From NCBI RefSeq assembly GCF_000620165.1, contig NZ_JHVN01000003.1:177764-241763 (forward strand): a stretch of DNA of 64,000 nucleotides, in the 5' to 3' direction. This document shows, piece by piece, positions 62,187-64,000 of this stretch. Numbering within the stretch: the stretch's first letter is position 1; each line of letters begins with the position of its first letter. The DNA comes from Anoxybacillus tepidamans PS2. GTDB lineage: Bacteria; Bacillota; Bacilli; Bacillales; Anoxybacillaceae. The position numbers and the translations under genes are program-made. Below the pieces are notes generated by a model. The model was given only the letters and a program-made list of their open reading frames with translations. It ran no database searches and had not been told where the DNA came from.

Positions 62187-63321
62187 GGTCGGCCACACCT
62201 AAAAAGAGAAATAATTTCCAAATCGATGAGCCCGTTTCTTCATGATGCCAAGCTTTCTTATACAACAGCGGGACTTCATCGACGGCTTCATCTCCTAAAT
62301 ATAGCACCGCCTTCCCTACTACTTTCGGGATGAGACGACGTTCCTCTTTCCACTCTTTTTTCGGTTTTATAAGCTGGATGCGAAGGCGCAGCTGTCCTAT
62401 TTCATCTTCCGTTACTGGATACGATAAATCGCGGCTTGCTGCGATTTTATTTCTATAAAACTTGTCTTTTATTTTTTTTCCGATGCGCTGATCGTCTACT
62501 TTGGCTATCACATAATTGCTGAATCCATATTCATACATGGCAATATGGTCGTTCCAGTCATCCGGAGCATTGAGCGTCACCGCAATTAAATTTAGGCCAT
62601 CCTTCGAAGCCGATGTCACGAGCGTCCGCTTCGCCCGTTTCGTATATCCTGTTTTCCCTCCAGTGCAATATTCATAAAGATTCGTCAGCAATTTATTTTT
62701 GTTGCGCCATATGCGATCCCATTCTTCCCCCGGGTTGGGCGCGCGGTATACTTTCGTGCCGGAAATCTTTCGAAACTCTTTATTGCGCATCGCATACCGC
62801 ATTAATAATGCCATATCATAAGCGGTCGAGTAGTGGTTTTCGGCATCATCTAAGCCGTGCGGGTTCGCAAAATGCGTATCTCTCATCCCGATTTCTGCCG
62901 CTTTTTGATTCATTAAAAAGACAAAGCCTTCGACGCTCCCCCCGACATGTTCAGCAATTGCGACCGCGGCATCGTTGCCTGAACGAAGCATCAAACCGTA
63001 GACGAGATCGCGAAGTTTGATCTTCTCTCCTTCTTTCAAATAAATCGATGAGCCCTCGGTGCGAACAGCGCGCGCACTCACGGTTACCATATCATTCATT
63101 TTTCCTGATTCAATCGCAATAATAGCTGTCATGATTTTAGTAATACTGGCGATGCGCCGCTTCGTATGGGCGGCCTTCTCAAACAACACCCTTCCCGATG
63201 TTTGCTCCATCAAAATGGCGCTTTGCGCGCTAACACCTTGTGCCTCCGCTTTTTTCGGAATACATGAAAAAATCATCATAAGTGCTATGATGAAAGCGCT
63301 CCACCGTTTCTTTTGCTCCAT
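62179..63321 (-). CDS. dacB: D-alanyl-D-alanine carboxypeptidase DacB (PBP5*)
   Basis: A 380-residue penicillin-binding protein that trims cross-links in the spore cortex. It has a signal peptide (about 1-27, ending AEA), the active serine in SITK (59-62), SGN in LRSGNDAAV and KTG in GGKTGYT. A C-terminal domain with a terminal hydrophobic helix tethers it to the membrane. The ATG at 63321 follows AAGGGATGGG. First gene of dacB-spmA-spmB, expressed in the mother cell in B. subtilis; a SigE-like promoter is seen upstream. Confidence 0.95.
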   Translation of the reverse strand: MEQKKRWSAFIIALMMIFSCIPKKAEAQGVSAQSAILMEQTSGRVLFEKAAHTKRRIASITKIMTAIIAIESGKMNDMVTVSARAVRTEGSSIYLKEGEKIKLRDLVYGLMLRSGNDAAVAIAEHVGGSVEGFVFLMNQKAAEIGMRDTHFANPHGLDDAENHYSTAYDMALLMRYAMRNKEFRKISGTKVYRAPNPGEEWDRIWRNKNKLLTNLYEYCTGGKTGYTKRAKRTLVTSASKDGLNLIAVTLNAPDDWNDHIAMYEYGFSNYVIAKVDDQRIGKKIKDKFYRNKIAASRDLSYPVTEDEIGQLRLRIQLIKPKKEWKEERRLIPKVVGKAVLYLGDEAVDEVPLLYKKAWHHEETGSSIWKLFLFLGVADHG

Positions 63322-63351
63322 GTAATCCCATCCCTTTTGCCGTTTTGTACA

Positions 63352-63379
63352 AGTGTATGCACTAAATAAAGGGATATGC
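63352..63379 (-). promoter_or_regulatory. SigE-like promoter of dacB-spmA-spmB
   Basis: On the minus strand GCATATC and CATACACT are separated by 13 bases, about 30 bases before the dacB start. This fits the SigE pattern (ATA-type -35 and CATACANT -10). Confidence 0.65.
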
Positions 63380-63394
63380 TTGAAAATGTACAAG

Positions 63395-63450
63395 ATGTAC
63401 CTCTCCGGCTTACACGTTGTTTGGAAGGAGGAAACTTCTCGGTAAATACG
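63395..63450 (-). repeat. 56-nt palindromic element D, diverged copy
   Basis: On the minus strand it starts with C after TTTAA (63451-63455), keeps ACCGAGAAGT, and ends GAGAGGTACA(T). Its hairpin differs in sequence (CCTCTCC with GGAAGGAGG) yet can still pair. It lies 39 bases beyond the right end of the tnpB element, in the same orientation. Confidence 0.7.
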
Positions 63451-63489
63451 TTAAAAACGGGAAAGAAGTCAATTCCTCCCCGTCTCCTC

Positions 63490-63700
63490 ATGAACCTCTC
63501 CCACCTACATTTCATTTAGGGGTGGGAGTTTCTTACCACTCGATCGAAGAAGCTTCAGTACAGAAGAAGGCGGTCTTCTTCGGCTCGATAGGAGTATCGG
63601 AAGTCTTCTCGACCGATTCAGTAAGCAACATCGGTAGGTCACCGATGGGGCGGTCCCACCCATCTACTACTTCTTGCTTAGGCAATCCGTAGATACGTAA
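63490..63700 (-). ncRNA. Candidate guide RNA (omega RNA) region and right end of the tnpB element
   Basis: From the tnpB 3' end the minus strand runs through about 190 non-coding bases with several short hairpins to a final stem ACTCCCACC / GGTGGGAG and GAGGTTCAT at 63490. In IS200/IS605 elements this segment is the scaffold of the RNA that guides TnpB, and the bases just past the right end (63489 downward) act as guide. The 5' limit is approximate. Confidence 0.6.
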
Positions 63701-64000
63701 GCGTCGTTGGCACATCCCAAGGAGCGATCTCTTGATAGAGTGCCTTGCTCAAAATGTTGCGGGCGCCATGAATGTCCCGATGGGCTTCATATCCGCAAGA
63801 ACAAGCAAAGATTCGTTGGGAACCTTTTCGTCTTTTTTGGCAGACAGGACATGTCTGACTAGTATAAGACTCATCGATTTCTTTCAAACGAATACCTTGT
63901 TGGGCTAATTTATAAGCGAGATATTGCTTGACTTTCCCGAAGGACCAATTCGAGAGTTTTTGTGCTTGCTTCCGGTGGACTTTCTTTTTCTTTCTCGTGT
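63678..64000 (-). CDS. tnpB: TnpB RNA-guided nuclease, C-terminal part (cut by window edge)
   Basis: About 107 residues of the C-terminus are in the window. They hold the zinc-ribbon with CPVC and CSC, the preceding ESYTSQT segment, and the RuvC-III part HRDIHGARNIL with the last catalytic aspartate. The frame is open from the edge to the TAA and reads NWSFGKVKQYLAYKLAQQGI before the ribbon, as usual. The end is TYLRIA. Whether the rest is intact and whether a tnpA partner exists cannot be seen. Confidence 0.9.
   Translation of the reverse strand, partial: TRKKKKVHRKQAQKLSNWSFGKVKQYLAYKLAQQGIRLKEIDESYTSQTCPVCQKRRKGSQRIFACSCGYEAHRDIHGARNILSKALYQEIAPWDVPTTLTYLRIA

Noticed and set aside
63533..63715. 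A 60-residue frame overlapping the tnpB 3' end and running through the guide RNA region
   Set aside because: It is in a different frame from tnpB, has no ribosome site, and covers the segment expected to be the structured guide RNA. The tnpB frame ends with the usual TYLRIA. An extended TnpB by frameshift is possible but not supported.

Overview
This window looks like chromosome from a thermophilic spore-forming Bacillaceae of the Geobacillus / Parageobacillus / Anoxybacillus group. The ferredoxin at 30333 is, from memory, nearly the same as the Bacillus thermoproteolyticus protein. Spore germination, cortex-lysis, coat and mother-cell genes are frequent. The gene order follows the B. subtilis block ypzI, fni, ypfD, plsC, cmk, ypfB, ypfA/motI, ypeB, sleB, prsW, then ypdA, gudB, ypbH to ypbB, fer, serA, rsiX, sigX, resE to resA, rluB, spmB, spmA, dacB. 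No rRNA, tRNA, CRISPR array or prophage was seen.

Layout. 1-4758: end of a repeated element, ypzI and a four-gene GerA-type germinant receptor operon (A, B, C plus a small D subunit). 4997-12658: isoprenoid, lipid, CMP-kinase, c-di-GMP and cortex-lysis genes, nearly all on the minus strand. 12780-18867: small genes, a cold-shock gene with a long structured leader, a 793-residue secreted Ig-like protein and a short-chain dehydrogenase. 18483-30117: kapB, asparaginase, bacillithiol-disulfide reductase, glutamate dehydrogenase, the ypbH-ypbB block, and the cotJABC spore operon facing the other way. 30333-36985: ferredoxin, pyrophosphatase, serA, a PHP phosphatase and the ECF pair sigX-rsiX.

37101-54063 separates sigX from resE; in B. 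subtilis (from memory) these are neighbours. It holds a twelve-gene cobalamin salvage operon on the minus strand, led by a cobalamin riboswitch with its own terminator. The operon can import corrinoids (BtuF, BtuC and a BtuD-CbiZ fusion), trim them to cobyric acid (CbiZ), rebuild the aminopropanol arm (CobD, CbiB), activate it (CobU), join it to a lower ligand (CobS, CobC) from imported alpha-ribazole (CblT, CblS) and adenosylate it (PduO type). No corrin-ring synthesis gene is present. The same segment carries a BmrA-like exporter with a two-component system, and an M48 metalloprotease fused to ankyrin repeats next to an RDD membrane protein.

54106-63321 is the conserved resE-resD-resC-resB-resA cytochrome c maturation and redox-signalling cluster, then rluB, spmB, spmA and dacB. 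The right edge holds the C-terminal end of an IS200/IS605-type tnpB with its right-end hairpin.

The most unusual material is non-coding. Four near-identical 56-57 nt palindromic elements resemble the tnpB element's right end, and all start directly after TTTAA. One sits in the loop of what appears to be the rsiX transcription terminator. A separate 226-bp element with inverted ends lies immediately upstream of cotJABC, and a related end lies at the start of the window. Start codons were chosen by ribosome-binding-site spacing, so several differ from the longest possible reading frame. Family assignments are from sequence patterns recalled by eye, not from database searches.
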